Shown piece after piece: positions 24,656 to 33,368 of a stretch of 34,596 nucleotides of DNA. The notes beneath the pieces are model-generated. The model searched no databases, was not told the DNA's origin, and was given only the letters and a program-made list of their open reading frames with translations. Position 1 is the stretch's first letter. Each line of letters begins with the position of its first letter. Source of the DNA: Gallionella sp. UBA4121 (GTDB lineage: Bacteria > Pseudomonadota > Gammaproteobacteria > Burkholderiales > Gallionellaceae); the NCBI GenBank assembly GCA_002381565.1, contig DFWZ01000019.1:1-34596 (forward strand), read 5' to 3'. Both the position numbers and the translations under genes were made by a program.

Positions 24656-25309
24656 ATGAAGATTTTGTTGGCAGATGACCACGCGCTATTCCGGGAAGGG
24701 ATGCGCTATGTGTTGCAACAATTATCTGATGGGGTAGAAGTGCTGGAGGCAAGTAATTTTCAGGATGCTTTAAAGCTGGCCGGGCAGCATCCCGAACTGG
24801 ACCTGCTGCTGCTGGATTTACATATGCCGGGCAGCGATGGGCCAAAATCGGTCAGCTATTTTCATCGGCGTTATCCGCATATCCCGGTCGTGGTGGTTTC
24901 AGGCGAGGAAGCCAGTTCAAATATGGAAAAGGTAATGGACTATGGGGCGGCGGGTTTTGTCAGCAAGAGTTCTAACGGGCAGACCATGCTGGGTGCATTG
25001 AGTCTGGTGCTGGCCGGCGGGGTGTATTTGTCGCCGGAAATTTTGCGCCACCATGCGATTGATAGCGGGGCAGTGGATAAGCGCAGTTTTCATACCAATG
25101 GTTATGGATTGACGCCGCGTCAGATGGAGGTTTTGCACCATCTTTGTGCCGGGATGAGCAACAAGGAAATTGCATCGGCCATTCATCTGGCCGAAGGCAC
25201 GGTCAAGATACACGTGGCGGCGGTCTATCACACGCTCAAAGTAAATAGCCGCCTGGAGGCGGTGCGAGTCGCCGAGCATCTGGGGCTGGTCGGGGCATCG
25301 CATGGCTGA
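24656..25309 (+). CDS. Orphan NarL/LuxR-type response regulator
   Basis: A 217-residue two-domain regulator. The receiver domain (1-120) has the acidic pair D7/D8, phospho-acceptor D54 in LLLLDLHMPG, S82 and K104; the C-terminal LuxR helix-turn-helix (about 150-210) reads LTPRQMEVLHHLCAGMSNKEIA. The ATG at 24656 follows a GGGGGGAGAG ribosome site; the reading frame is open upstream but lacks this site. No histidine kinase lies nearby. The gene overlaps ftsK by 8 bases, so its level is tied to that of a cell-division gene, an unusual partnership for a NarL-type regulator. Confidence 0.93.
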   Translation: MKILLADDHALFREGMRYVLQQLSDGVEVLEASNFQDALKLAGQHPELDLLLLDLHMPGSDGPKSVSYFHRRYPHIPVVVVSGEEASSNMEKVMDYGAAGFVSKSSNGQTMLGALSLVLAGGVYLSPEILRHHAIDSGAVDKRSFHTNGYGLTPRQMEVLHHLCAGMSNKEIASAIHLAEGTVKIHVAAVYHTLKVNSRLEAVRVAEHLGLVGASHG

Positions 25310-27569
25310 AGCAGGGAGAGATTTGCCGGGAAGCCGGCTGCTGGGCTTGCTGCGTGAATCCCGCTGGCTGTTGCTGGCGGCGTTGGCGGTGTATTTTACG
25401 GTGGCGCTATATGGCTACAATCCTGCCGATTCAGCCTGGTCGCATAGCAGCGCTGGTACAAAAACCGGCAACCCTGCCGGTATGCTGGGTGCTTATTTGT
25501 CCGACCTGTTGTTTTATCTGTTTGGTGTGTCGGCCTGGTGGCTGGTACTGTTCATCCTGCAACAGGTATGGGCGGGTTATCGCAGGTTGCGCGCAGACAG
25601 TATTTTCTGCAAAAGAGAGTTGTGGGTTTCGCTTGTCGGCTGTGCTCTGCTGCTGCTGTCCAGCAGCGCACTCGAAGCGATCCGCTTGCACACGCTCAAA
25701 GTGTCATTGCCACTCGCACCCGGCGGCATGTTCGGCATGTTGATCGGTGACGCAATGACCCGCTGGATGGGCTTTACCGGCGCTACCTTGCTGCTGTTGG
25801 CGCTGATTGCGAGCAGTTTCAGCCTGTTCAGTGGTCTGTCGTGGCTGCGTTTCATGGACTGGCTGGGTGCTCAGCTGGAAACGGCTTATTGCTGGGTTCG
25901 GCAATTCTGGCAGACACGTGAGGACAGGCGCATCGGCGTTCAGGCAACCAGCGATCGCAGCGCAGTTGTCGAGGTGGAGAAGAAGCGTGTCGAAGTGCAT
26001 CAGCCGATACACATTGAACAGCCGATCATGGAAGTGATCAGGTCGGCGCGGGCCTCTGAGGAAAAACAGATCACGCTGTTTGCCGATATGCCCGACTCGC
26101 CGCTGCCGCCCCTGCATTTGCTTGATCCGGCGACGCAGCAGGTTGAGACTGTTTCTGCCGATACGCTGGAGTTTACTTCACGCCTGATTGAACGCAAGCT
26201 GCAAGACTTTGGTGTGAGCGTTAAAGTCGTGGCGGCCTATCCGGGGCCGGTGATCACCCGCTACGAAATTGAGCCCGCAGTCGGCGTGAAGGGCAGCCAG
26301 ATCACCAATCTGGTGCGAGATCTGGCACGCGCGCTGTCGGTGGTGAGCATCCGTCTGGTCGAGACCATACCGGGCAAGACTTACATGGCGCTGGAGTTGC
26401 CCAATGCCCGCCGGCAGATGGTGCAGTTGTCCGAAATTCTGAGCTCGCAGGTGTATGCCGACATGCATTCCATGCTGACCATGGCGATGGGCAAGGATAT
26501 TTCCGGCAAACCGGTGGTGGCGGATCTGGCCAGGATGCCGCATGTGCTGGTGGCGGGAACCACCGGTTCCGGCAAGTCGGTGGGGATCAACGCGATGATC
26601 CTCAGTATTCTCTACAAGGCCACGCCGCAACAGGTGCGCATGTTGCTGATCGATCCCAAGATGCTCGAATTATCGATCTATGAAGGCATTCCGCATCTGC
26701 TCTGCCCGGTGGTGACGGATATGCGCCAGGCCGCATCCGGCCTTAACTGGTGCGTACAGGAAATGGACAAGCGTTACCGGCTGATGTCCCACTTTGGCGT
26801 GCGCAATATCGCGGGCTTCAACCAGAAACTGCGTGATGCCATCAAAGAGGACAAGCCACTGACCAATCCGTGGTCGCTGACGCAGGACAATCCGGAGGCG
26901 CTCGACGAGTTGCCGCTGATTGTGGTGTTCATCGACGAGCTGGCCGATCTGATGATGGTGGTCGGCAAGAAGATTGAAGAGCTGATTGCACGTCTGGCAC
27001 AGAAGGCGCGTGCATCCGGCATACATCTGGTGCTGGCGACCCAGCGTCCGTCGGTGGATGTGATCACCGGGCTTATCAAGGCCAACGTGCCGACGCGCGT
27101 GGCGTTTCAGGTGTCATCCAAGATAGATTCTCGCACCATCCTCGATCAGATGGGTGCGGAAGCCTTGCTGGGACAGGGCGATATGCTGTACCTGCCGCCC
27201 GGAACAGGCTATCCGCAGCGCGTGCATGGCGCATTCGTCTCCGATCAGGAGGTGCATCGCGTGGTTGAATACCTGAAGGCGCAGGGCGAGCCGCAGTACA
27301 TCGACGGCGTGCTCAATTCACTTGAAGACTCAGGCGATAGCGGGGATGCAGGTCCCACGCTGGATGCGGAAGCGGACCCGTTATACGATCAGGCGGTGGA
27401 CATCGTGGTCAAGTCACGCCGTGCGTCGATTTCGCTGGTGCAACGCAACTTGCGCATCGGTTACAACCGCGCCGCGCGGCTGGTCGAGCAAATGGAAGCC
27501 GCCGGTATCGTGACGGCAATGCAGAGCAACGGCAATCGCGAAGTGATTGCACCTCAAAGGCAGGAATGA
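25302..27569 (+). CDS. ftsK: DNA translocase FtsK
   Basis: A septal ATP-driven DNA pump of 755 residues that clears chromosome dimers and activates XerCD at dif. It has four membrane segments in the first 190 residues, a short linker (about 200-270), the alpha/beta motor (about 275-680) with Walker A GTTGSGKS at 419-426 and Walker B around D545 (VVFIDELAD), and the winged-helix gamma domain at the end (about 690-755) that reads KOPS sites. The linker is much shorter than in E. coli, as usual in betaproteobacteria. It begins inside the end of the regulator gene and is followed by lolA, as in E. coli. Confidence 0.97.
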   Translation: MAEAGRDLPGSRLLGLLRESRWLLLAALAVYFTVALYGYNPADSAWSHSSAGTKTGNPAGMLGAYLSDLLFYLFGVSAWWLVLFILQQVWAGYRRLRADSIFCKRELWVSLVGCALLLLSSSALEAIRLHTLKVSLPLAPGGMFGMLIGDAMTRWMGFTGATLLLLALIASSFSLFSGLSWLRFMDWLGAQLETAYCWVRQFWQTREDRRIGVQATSDRSAVVEVEKKRVEVHQPIHIEQPIMEVIRSARASEEKQITLFADMPDSPLPPLHLLDPATQQVETVSADTLEFTSRLIERKLQDFGVSVKVVAAYPGPVITRYEIEPAVGVKGSQITNLVRDLARALSVVSIRLVETIPGKTYMALELPNARRQMVQLSEILSSQVYADMHSMLTMAMGKDISGKPVVADLARMPHVLVAGTTGSGKSVGINAMILSILYKATPQQVRMLLIDPKMLELSIYEGIPHLLCPVVTDMRQAASGLNWCVQEMDKRYRLMSHFGVRNIAGFNQKLRDAIKEDKPLTNPWSLTQDNPEALDELPLIVVFIDELADLMMVVGKKIEELIARLAQKARASGIHLVLATQRPSVDVITGLIKANVPTRVAFQVSSKIDSRTILDQMGAEALLGQGDMLYLPPGTGYPQRVHGAFVSDQEVHRVVEYLKAQGEPQYIDGVLNSLEDSGDSGDAGPTLDAEADPLYDQAVDIVVKSRRASISLVQRNLRIGYNRAARLVEQMEAAGIVTAMQSNGNREVIAPQRQE

Positions 27570-27579
27570 ATCAGGATGC

Positions 27580-27635
27580 AGGATTGAGGATTGAGGAAAG
27601 CCTGCTGTCTTGCTTTTGGCTCACTCCTCAATCCT
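27580..27635. repeat. 7-base-word inverted repeat between ftsK and lolA
   Basis: The left side has ggattga twice in tandem (27581-27594) and the right side the complement, tcctcaatcct (27625-27635), pairing with aggattgagga at 27587-27597. An inner agcc/ggct pair (27599-27602 with 27618-27621) extends the stem. It fills most of the 83-base spacer and ends just before the lolA ribosome site AAAGGA. Confidence 0.75.
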
Positions 27636-27652
27636 ATAAATAAAGGACAGTA

Positions 27653-28267
27653 ATGAAACATGTTTTTGCAGTAGTAATGCTGTTATTGATGCCACTCACC
27701 GCTCAGGCCGGCGCGATAGAGAAGCTTAAAACCTTCATCAGTGCGACCCGTTCCGCACAGGCGAATTTTACGCAGGAGGTACTGGATCAGAATGGCAAAC
27801 GCATCCAGAGCGCATCCGGAGTGATGCAATTTCAGCGTCCGGGCAAATTCCGCTGGACTTACCAGAAGCCGTATGAACAGATCATCGTAGGAGACGGCGC
27901 AAAATTCTGGCTGTACGACAAGGACCTGAATCAGGTGTCCGTCAAAAAGCTCGATGCAGCCCTGGGCAGCAGTCCCGCCGCGCTGCTTGCCGGCAGCAAT
28001 GAGATCGAGCGCGGATTTACGCTGAAGGAAAACGGTAATCGTGACGGGCTGGACTGGTTGCAGGCCACCCCGAAAGGATCGGACAGCAGCTTTTCTGCTG
28101 TATATATGGCCTTTGACGCGCAGGCAGGGCTGGTTGTCATGGAGCTCAACGATGCGTTTGGTCACAAGACCGTGCTGCGGTTTTCGGGGATGCAGGCCAA
28201 CCCGAAGCTGGCGGCCGGGCAGTTTAAATTCACGCCTCCTGTTGGCGCCGATGTTGTCAGCGATTGA
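27653..28267 (+). CDS. lolA: Outer-membrane lipoprotein carrier LolA
   Basis: A periplasmic carrier of 204 residues that takes lipoproteins from LolCDE to LolB. The signal peptide ends at AQA (about residue 20). The half-barrel motifs are present: FTQEVLDQNGKRIQSASG, the FQRPGKFRWTYQKPYEQ segment with the aromatic and Arg residues of the lipid pocket, and LYDKDLNQV. It sits between ftsK and rarA as in E. coli, although a KilA-N gene has entered between it and rarA here. Confidence 0.95.
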   Translation: MKHVFAVVMLLLMPLTAQAGAIEKLKTFISATRSAQANFTQEVLDQNGKRIQSASGVMQFQRPGKFRWTYQKPYEQIIVGDGAKFWLYDKDLNQVSVKKLDAALGSSPAALLAGSNEIERGFTLKENGNRDGLDWLQATPKGSDSSFSAVYMAFDAQAGLVVMELNDAFGHKTVLRFSGMQANPKLAAGQFKFTPPVGADVVSD

Positions 28268-28340
28268 AAAATATTTAACAAATCCTTGTTCGATAGTCAC
28301 CGTGCTGTAATTCCTCACAGGTGATGGAAGGAGAGATCAA

Positions 28341-29177
28341 ATGAAGAATCGCACCATCAATGTTAAAGGGTCAGAGGTCACCATCGCGACCCGTTTTGGG
28401 CAGGACTACATTTCTTTGACGGATATGTTGAAGGCCAAGGACGGCGATTTTTTTATTTCGGATTGGTTGCGGAACAGGAACACCGTTGAATTTTTAGGAA
28501 TATGGGAGTCCGTTTATAACCCCGATTTTAATTATGGCGAATTCGCCATAATTAAAAGTCAGGCGGGTTTGAACAGCTACAAAATCAGCGTCAAGGAGTG
28601 GGTGGCGAAAACCAACGCGATCGGGTTGCAGGCAACGGCGGGTAGATATGGCGGCACCTATGCCCACAAGGATATTGCGTTCGAGTTCGGGATGTGGATC
28701 AGCGCGGAATTCAAGATTTACCTTATCAAGGAATTCCAGCGTCTTAAAGACGAGGAAGCACGCGCCACATCGCTGGAGTGGAATTTTCAGCGCACCTTAT
28801 CCAAGGTTAATTACAAGATACAGACCGATGCGATTAAAGCGCGGCTGATTCCAGCGCGCTTGACCCAGGCGCAGACAGGCATTATCTACGCAACTGAGGC
28901 GGATTTGCTGAATGTCGCGTTGTTCGGTTTGACGGCTGCGCAGTGGCGACAAGCGAATTCAGAGGCGACTGGCAATATGCGCGACTTCGCTACGCTGGAG
29001 CAGTTGGTGGTGTTGTCGAATCTGGAAAGCATCAACGCGGTGCTGATTCATCAAGGGCTTGAACAGGCTGCGCGTCTGAAACAGTTGAACAATATCGCCA
29101 TAAGCCAGATGCAGTCATTGCTGGGCAATGACACGGTCAAAAAGCTGAGCGCGGTAGCCGGGAAAACTAATGTCTGA
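28341..29177 (+). CDS. KilA-N domain protein
   Basis: A 278-residue protein with an N-terminal KilA-N DNA-binding domain (about 5-110), a fold known from phage and large DNA viruses: DYISLTDMLKAK, an ISDWLRN helix, and the conserved GRYGGTYAHKDIAFEFGMWIS with IKEFQRLK after it. The second half (about 140-278) is helical and unassigned. GGAGAG lies before the ATG. It follows lolA by 73 bases and overlaps rarA by 8 bases, so it is translated in line with a replication-repair gene. A perfect 32-bp palindrome lies inside the gene (28526-28557). Such genes are scattered in bacterial chromosomes and probably come from phage; the function is unknown. No integrase or attachment site is seen around it. 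Confidence 0.88.
   Translation: MKNRTINVKGSEVTIATRFGQDYISLTDMLKAKDGDFFISDWLRNRNTVEFLGIWESVYNPDFNYGEFAIIKSQAGLNSYKISVKEWVAKTNAIGLQATAGRYGGTYAHKDIAFEFGMWISAEFKIYLIKEFQRLKDEEARATSLEWNFQRTLSKVNYKIQTDAIKARLIPARLTQAQTGIIYATEADLLNVALFGLTAAQWRQANSEATGNMRDFATLEQLVVLSNLESINAVLIHQGLEQAARLKQLNNIAISQMQSLLGNDTVKKLSAVAGKTNV
28526..28557. repeat. Perfect 32-bp spacerless palindrome inside the KilA-N gene
   Basis: All 16 base pairs match around the central GAATTC (centre between 28541 and 28542); the symmetry stops at 28525/28558. It encodes the residues FNYGEFAIIK of the KilA-N protein, so the symmetry coexists with coding. Confidence 0.9.
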
Positions 29178-30483
29178 TCTGTTCGCTGCCACGCAACCTG
29201 ACGCGCCGCTGGCGGAACGGCTGCGCCCAAAACATATCGATGAGGTTATCGGCCAGTCGCATCTGTTAGGCGAAGGCCGCCCTTTGCGACTGGCATTTCA
29301 GTCGGGCAAGCTGCATTCGATGATTCTGTGGGGGCCGCCCGGGGTAGGCAAGACTACGTTAGCCCGGCTGATGGCCTCCGCCTTCGATGCCGAATTCATG
29401 CCGCTGTCCGCCGTGCTGTCCGGTGTTAAGGATATTCGCGAAGCCATCGCAGAGGCGCAGCGGGTGTTGCAGCAAAAGGGCCGCCATACCATTCTGTTCG
29501 TGGACGAAGTGCATCGCTTCAACAAGTCGCAACAGGATGCATTTTTGCCGTTCGTTGAACAGGGCCTGGTGACTTTTATCGGCGCGACAACGGAAAATCC
29601 CTCTTTCGAGGTGAACAACGCGTTGCTGTCGCGCGCTCAGGTCTATGTGCTGCATGCGCTGTCCGAGGAAGAATTGGGGCAGTTATTTGAGCGTGCGCAG
29701 CAGGTCGCCTTGCCGGGTTTAGAATTTTCGGATGAAGCGCGTGAGCGCATTGTCGGTTACGCCGATGGCGATGCGCGCCGCTTGCTCAATGTGCTGGAAC
29801 AGTTGCAAACCGCCGCCGAGACCGCGGGTGTCAGTCATATAGACAGCGCCTTTCTCGACAACACGCTGGCGCAAAATCTGCGTCGTTTCGATAAGGGGGG
29901 AGAGGCGTTCTACGACCAGATTTCCGCGCTGCACAAATCGGTGCGCGGCTCCAACCCGGATGCGGCGCTGTACTGGCTGGTGCGCATGATGGACGGCGGC
30001 GCGGATGCACGCTATCTGGCCAGGCGCATCGTTCGCATGGCCTGGGAAGACATCGGTCTTGCCGATCCGCGTGCGATCCAGCTGGCCAATGACGCGGCGC
30101 AAACCTACGAGCGACTGGGTTCTCCCGAAGGCGAGCTGGCGCTGGCGCAAGCCGTGATCTACCTTGCCGTAGCTGCGAAATCGAATGCCGGCTATGCGGC
30201 GTATAACGCGGCACGCGCGTATGTCGCGCAGGATGGCTCACGGGACGTGCCGCTGCACTTGCGCAATGCGCCGACCAAATTGATGAAACAGCTTGATTAC
30301 GGTCGTGACTATCGCTACGCGCATGATGAGGCAGGCGGTTATGCGGCCGGTGAGAATTATTTTCCGGACGGCATGCCGATCGTTAATTTTTACCAGCCCA
30401 CCGATCGCGGACTGGAAGGCAAGATAGCCGAGAAGCTGGCCCATCTGCGCGAGCTCGACGCGGCAGCGCAACGCAAGGAGTAA
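29170..30483 (+). CDS. rarA: Replication-associated recombination protein A (MgsA/RarA)
   Basis: An AAA+ clamp-loader-like ATPase of 437 residues that acts at stalled or damaged replication forks. It has the start motif PLAERLRPKHIDEVIGQ, Walker A GPPGVGKTT (about 57-65), Walker B FVDEVHRF, the sensor region GATTENPSFEVN and the C-terminal tetramerisation part with GSNPDAALYWL and the end DYRYAHDEAGGYAAGENYFPD. Length is standard. The first 8 bases overlap the KilA-N gene. Order lolA-rarA-serS is kept from E. coli, with insertions on both sides. Confidence 0.97.
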   Translation: MSDLFAATQPDAPLAERLRPKHIDEVIGQSHLLGEGRPLRLAFQSGKLHSMILWGPPGVGKTTLARLMASAFDAEFMPLSAVLSGVKDIREAIAEAQRVLQQKGRHTILFVDEVHRFNKSQQDAFLPFVEQGLVTFIGATTENPSFEVNNALLSRAQVYVLHALSEEELGQLFERAQQVALPGLEFSDEARERIVGYADGDARRLLNVLEQLQTAAETAGVSHIDSAFLDNTLAQNLRRFDKGGEAFYDQISALHKSVRGSNPDAALYWLVRMMDGGADARYLARRIVRMAWEDIGLADPRAIQLANDAAQTYERLGSPEGELALAQAVIYLAVAAKSNAGYAAYNAARAYVAQDGSRDVPLHLRNAPTKLMKQLDYGRDYRYAHDEAGGYAAGENYFPDGMPIVNFYQPTDRGLEGKIAEKLAHLRELDAAAQRKE

Positions 30484-30493
30484 ATCAGGCTCC

Positions 30494-32070
30494 ATGCTGT
30501 TTAATTCCTATATTTTCATCTTTGCCTTTTTACCGGCAGCGCTGCTGATTTTCTATCGACTTGGTAAAGTCAGCCACAGATTGGCAGCGCTCTGGCTGGT
30601 TGCGGCCTCCCTTTTTTTCTATGGATGGTGGAATTCGCGTTTTGTCGGACTGTTGTTATCTTCCGTTGCATTCAATTATGCGGCGGGCTATCTGATCGGC
30701 CATCGTTTGCAGCGGGGCAAGGCGACGGGCATGCTGTTGGCAGGCGCAATCTCCGTGAATCTCATGCTGCTGGGCTATTTCAAATATGCCAATTTTTTCC
30801 TCGTCAATGTCAACGCGCTGTTTGCTTTTAACCTGCCGATAGGCGAGTTTTTTTGCCATTGGGCATCTCGTTTTTTACCTTCACGCAGATTGCATACCTG
30901 GTGGATACATGGCGCGGCAAGGTGCGGGAATATGATTTCATCCACTACCTGCTGTTTGTGACCTATTTCCCGCACCTGATCGCAGGGCCGGTATTGCACC
31001 ACGCGCAAATGATGCCGCAGTTTGCACGTGCGACAACTTATCGCGTTCATTGGGAAAATATTGCGCTCGGTGTGAGCATCTTTGTGCTGGGTCTTGCCAA
31101 GAAGGTGTTGCTGGCTGATTCACTGGCCGTGTTTTCTTCTCCGGTGTTCGATATTGCAAGAGATGGCGGGCAACCGATGTTTGTCGAGGCATGGATAGGC
31201 GCGCTGTCTTATACTTTGCAACTGTATTTTGATTTTTCGGCATATTCCGACATGGCCATCGGCCTGTCCCTCATGTTCAACGTGCGTCTGCCGTTGAATT
31301 TCAACTCTCCTTACAAATCCGCCAGCATCATCGAGTTCTGGCGGCGCTGGCACATGACACTGTCGGCATTCTTGCGTGATTACCTGTACATCGCGCTGGG
31401 TGGAAACCGCAAGGGCACAGTGCGTCGCTATGCGAACCTGATGGCCACCATGCTGCTCGGCGGTTTGTGGCACGGCGCGGGCTGGACGTTCGTGATGTGG
31501 GGCGGTCTGCACAGTTTTTATCTGCTGATCAATCACGCCTGGCGAAGTTTCAAGGGGCGGATGGGCTGGGGGGCCGGCGGGGCCATCGCCCGATTTTTTG
31601 CGGCTGGACTGACATTCTTGTCGGTGGTGATCGCCTGGGTGTTTTTCAGGGCGGAGAGTTTCAGCGCGGCGATTTCTGTCTTGACCGGCATGTCGGGCGC
31701 ACGCGGTATTTCGTTGTCGGATTCCGCGGGCACGCATCTGGGCGCGTTTGCGCTCAAAATGGAACAGGCCAACGTGGTGTTCAGCGGGCTGGCACCCTTG
31801 TCAAGAATTAATCCGGACAAGGCCATGATTTTGATTACTCTGGGGTTGATGATCGTGTGGCTGCTGCCGAATGTGGCGCAGATGACGCAGCGTTACCGGC
31901 CGACCTGGGAGAGCTTGCAGTCTGCAAGCATCGAAGAACCACAAGGCTGGCTGATGAGACTGCTGGCGTGGCGACCAAACATGCTTTATGCGTTGATACT
32001 GGGCGTGCTGTTTGCCTGGTCGGTGTTTTCGCTGACGCAGATCAGCGAATTTCTTTATTTTCAGTTCTGA
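30494..32070 (+). pseudogene. MBOAT O-acyltransferase (AlgI-like), frameshifted at a T7 run
   Basis: Two reading frames together give one membrane-bound O-acyltransferase of about 525 residues. The first (from ATG 30494) covers the N-terminal membrane segments up to NLPIGEFF; the second frame continues directly with LPLGISFFTFTQIAYLVD, the best conserved part of AlgI/DltB-type proteins, up to the stop at 32070. The junction is a run of seven T at 30848-30854; eight T would restore the frame exactly. Catalytic histidines are in the second part (GGLWHGAGW and GGLH). Without correction the first frame ends at 30961 in unrelated sequence. It may be a real loss, a read error, or a site of transcriptional slippage. 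Partner gene: the SGNH-like protein two bases downstream. Likely role: moving acetyl groups across the membrane for polysaccharide acetylation. Confidence 0.85.
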
Positions 32071-32072
32071 CC

Positions 32073-33287
32073 ATGCGCCGTTACCTCGTCTATTTTTTCG
32101 TTTCTGCGGTCTGCACGGCGCTGGGCCTGGCTGCCATCAACTGGACGGTTGATCCTTACGCCATCTATCAGACGCATGGCTTGCTGGAAAAGAATGAAGT
32201 CAAACCGCTGCTGACGCTCAATGAGCGCGTATTCAAAACCGTACGGCTGGCGCGCGAAAAACTCGATGTGATCGTGCTGGGAACTTCGCGCGCAGATATA
32301 GGCATTGATCCCGAGCATCTTGCCGTCGGGGAGCTGCGTTCAGCCAATCTGGCTACCTTCGATCAGCCGATGAACGAGACGCGCCGCCTTTTTGAGCTGG
32401 CATCCGGACAGAACGATCTGAAATCGGTCGTGATTGGCCTGGATTTTTTTACATTCAATGCATTGCGTCCCATGCCATCGGATTTTGTCGCAGACAATTT
32501 TGCAGGCATACGTCCAGTCCAACTGGCATTTTCCGTGACAACCAGCCTGGATAGCTGGAAACATCACAAGCAGAAAACGGCGCAGCCCGGAGACTGCTGC
32601 TACAGCAACGGCGCAAGACTGCCTGCGCCCTCTCCGCTTGGACATTATCGCAGCCATTTCATGAACAGCGAAAAAATGTATTTGCAGTCGAAATATCTCC
32701 CCGCACCGGCGTGCAAATTTGATTTTTCCTTGCCCGGCTCAGAACAACACTCCACCTTGCAGGATATGCGCGCCGTGATTGCACTGGCGCATGCCAGAAA
32801 CATTGCCCTTAAACTGTTTATTTCTCCTTCGCATGCGCGTCAATGGGAAGTGATAGCAACTGCCGGATTGACGGAAAAATGGCAGGAATGGAAGCGCGCG
32901 CTGGTGAAAATCAATGCTGAGGAGGCCGTGCGCGCCCATCGTTCCCCATTCCCGCTGTGGGATTTCAGCGGTTACAACGCAATCAGCAGCGAGGCAGTCC
33001 CGATGGATGGCGACATGAAGAGCAGGATGCGCTGGTACTCGGATTCGTCGCACTACACGCCGGCGTTGGGAAATCTGCTGCTGGACAGGATGGCAGGCGT
33101 AGCTGCCAAAGAACTGCCGGACGATTTCGGTGTTTTGCTGATGCCCGCCACGCTGGAAAACCAACTCGCCGCGATCAGACGGGGTCATCTGGCTTACCGC
33201 GATACGCATCCGGCTGATGAGGCGGAGATAGCGCAGATGGCGATGGAGGCCGTGCGGCGAAAATATTGCGCGGCTGACTCAAGATAA
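32073..33287 (+). CDS. SGNH-like / AlgJ-like putative acetyltransferase partner
   Basis: A 404-residue protein with one N-terminal membrane anchor (5-24) and a periplasmic SGNH-type domain. The nucleophile block reads VLGTSRADIGI (S72) and the C-terminal block YSDSSHYT gives D324 and H327, the D-x-x-H of this fold. Similar proteins (AlgJ, AlgX, PatB, DltD-like) work with an MBOAT partner to put acetyl groups on exopolysaccharide or peptidoglycan. It starts two bases after the MBOAT frame, so the two form a pair. The reading frame is open for 72 codons upstream but that part overlaps the MBOAT gene and lacks family features. The final substrate is unknown. Confidence 0.8.
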   Translation: MRRYLVYFFVSAVCTALGLAAINWTVDPYAIYQTHGLLEKNEVKPLLTLNERVFKTVRLAREKLDVIVLGTSRADIGIDPEHLAVGELRSANLATFDQPMNETRRLFELASGQNDLKSVVIGLDFFTFNALRPMPSDFVADNFAGIRPVQLAFSVTTSLDSWKHHKQKTAQPGDCCYSNGARLPAPSPLGHYRSHFMNSEKMYLQSKYLPAPACKFDFSLPGSEQHSTLQDMRAVIALAHARNIALKLFISPSHARQWEVIATAGLTEKWQEWKRALVKINAEEAVRAHRSPFPLWDFSGYNAISSEAVPMDGDMKSRMRWYSDSSHYTPALGNLLLDRMAGVAAKELPDDFGVLLMPATLENQLAAIRRGHLAYRDTHPADEAEIAQMAMEAVRRKYCAADSR

Positions 33288-33327
33288 TTTCACGCAGGAT
33301 GGCTCGTGCGGTAAAATTCCGCCCTGT

Positions 33328-33345
33328 TGAGACGTTGTCGTCTCA
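33328..33345 (+). other. Small perfect hairpin in the serS leader
   Basis: A 7-bp stem (tgagacg with cgtctca) closes a TTGT loop, 10 bases before the AAGGA ribosome site of serS. No T run follows, so it is not a terminator. It could stabilise the mRNA leader or act on initiation. Confidence 0.5.
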
Positions 33346-33368
33346 GGCTTAAATTAAGGAAATACAGC

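Noticed and set aside
14294..27635. The repeated short words taken as a CRISPR array
   Set aside because: The elements are single, dispersed, have different words and no regular spacers; no cas gene is present.
33328..33345. T-box or attenuator-type control before serS
   Set aside because: Only one short hairpin is present, there is no T-box sequence and no T run, and such control is not typical of betaproteobacterial serS.
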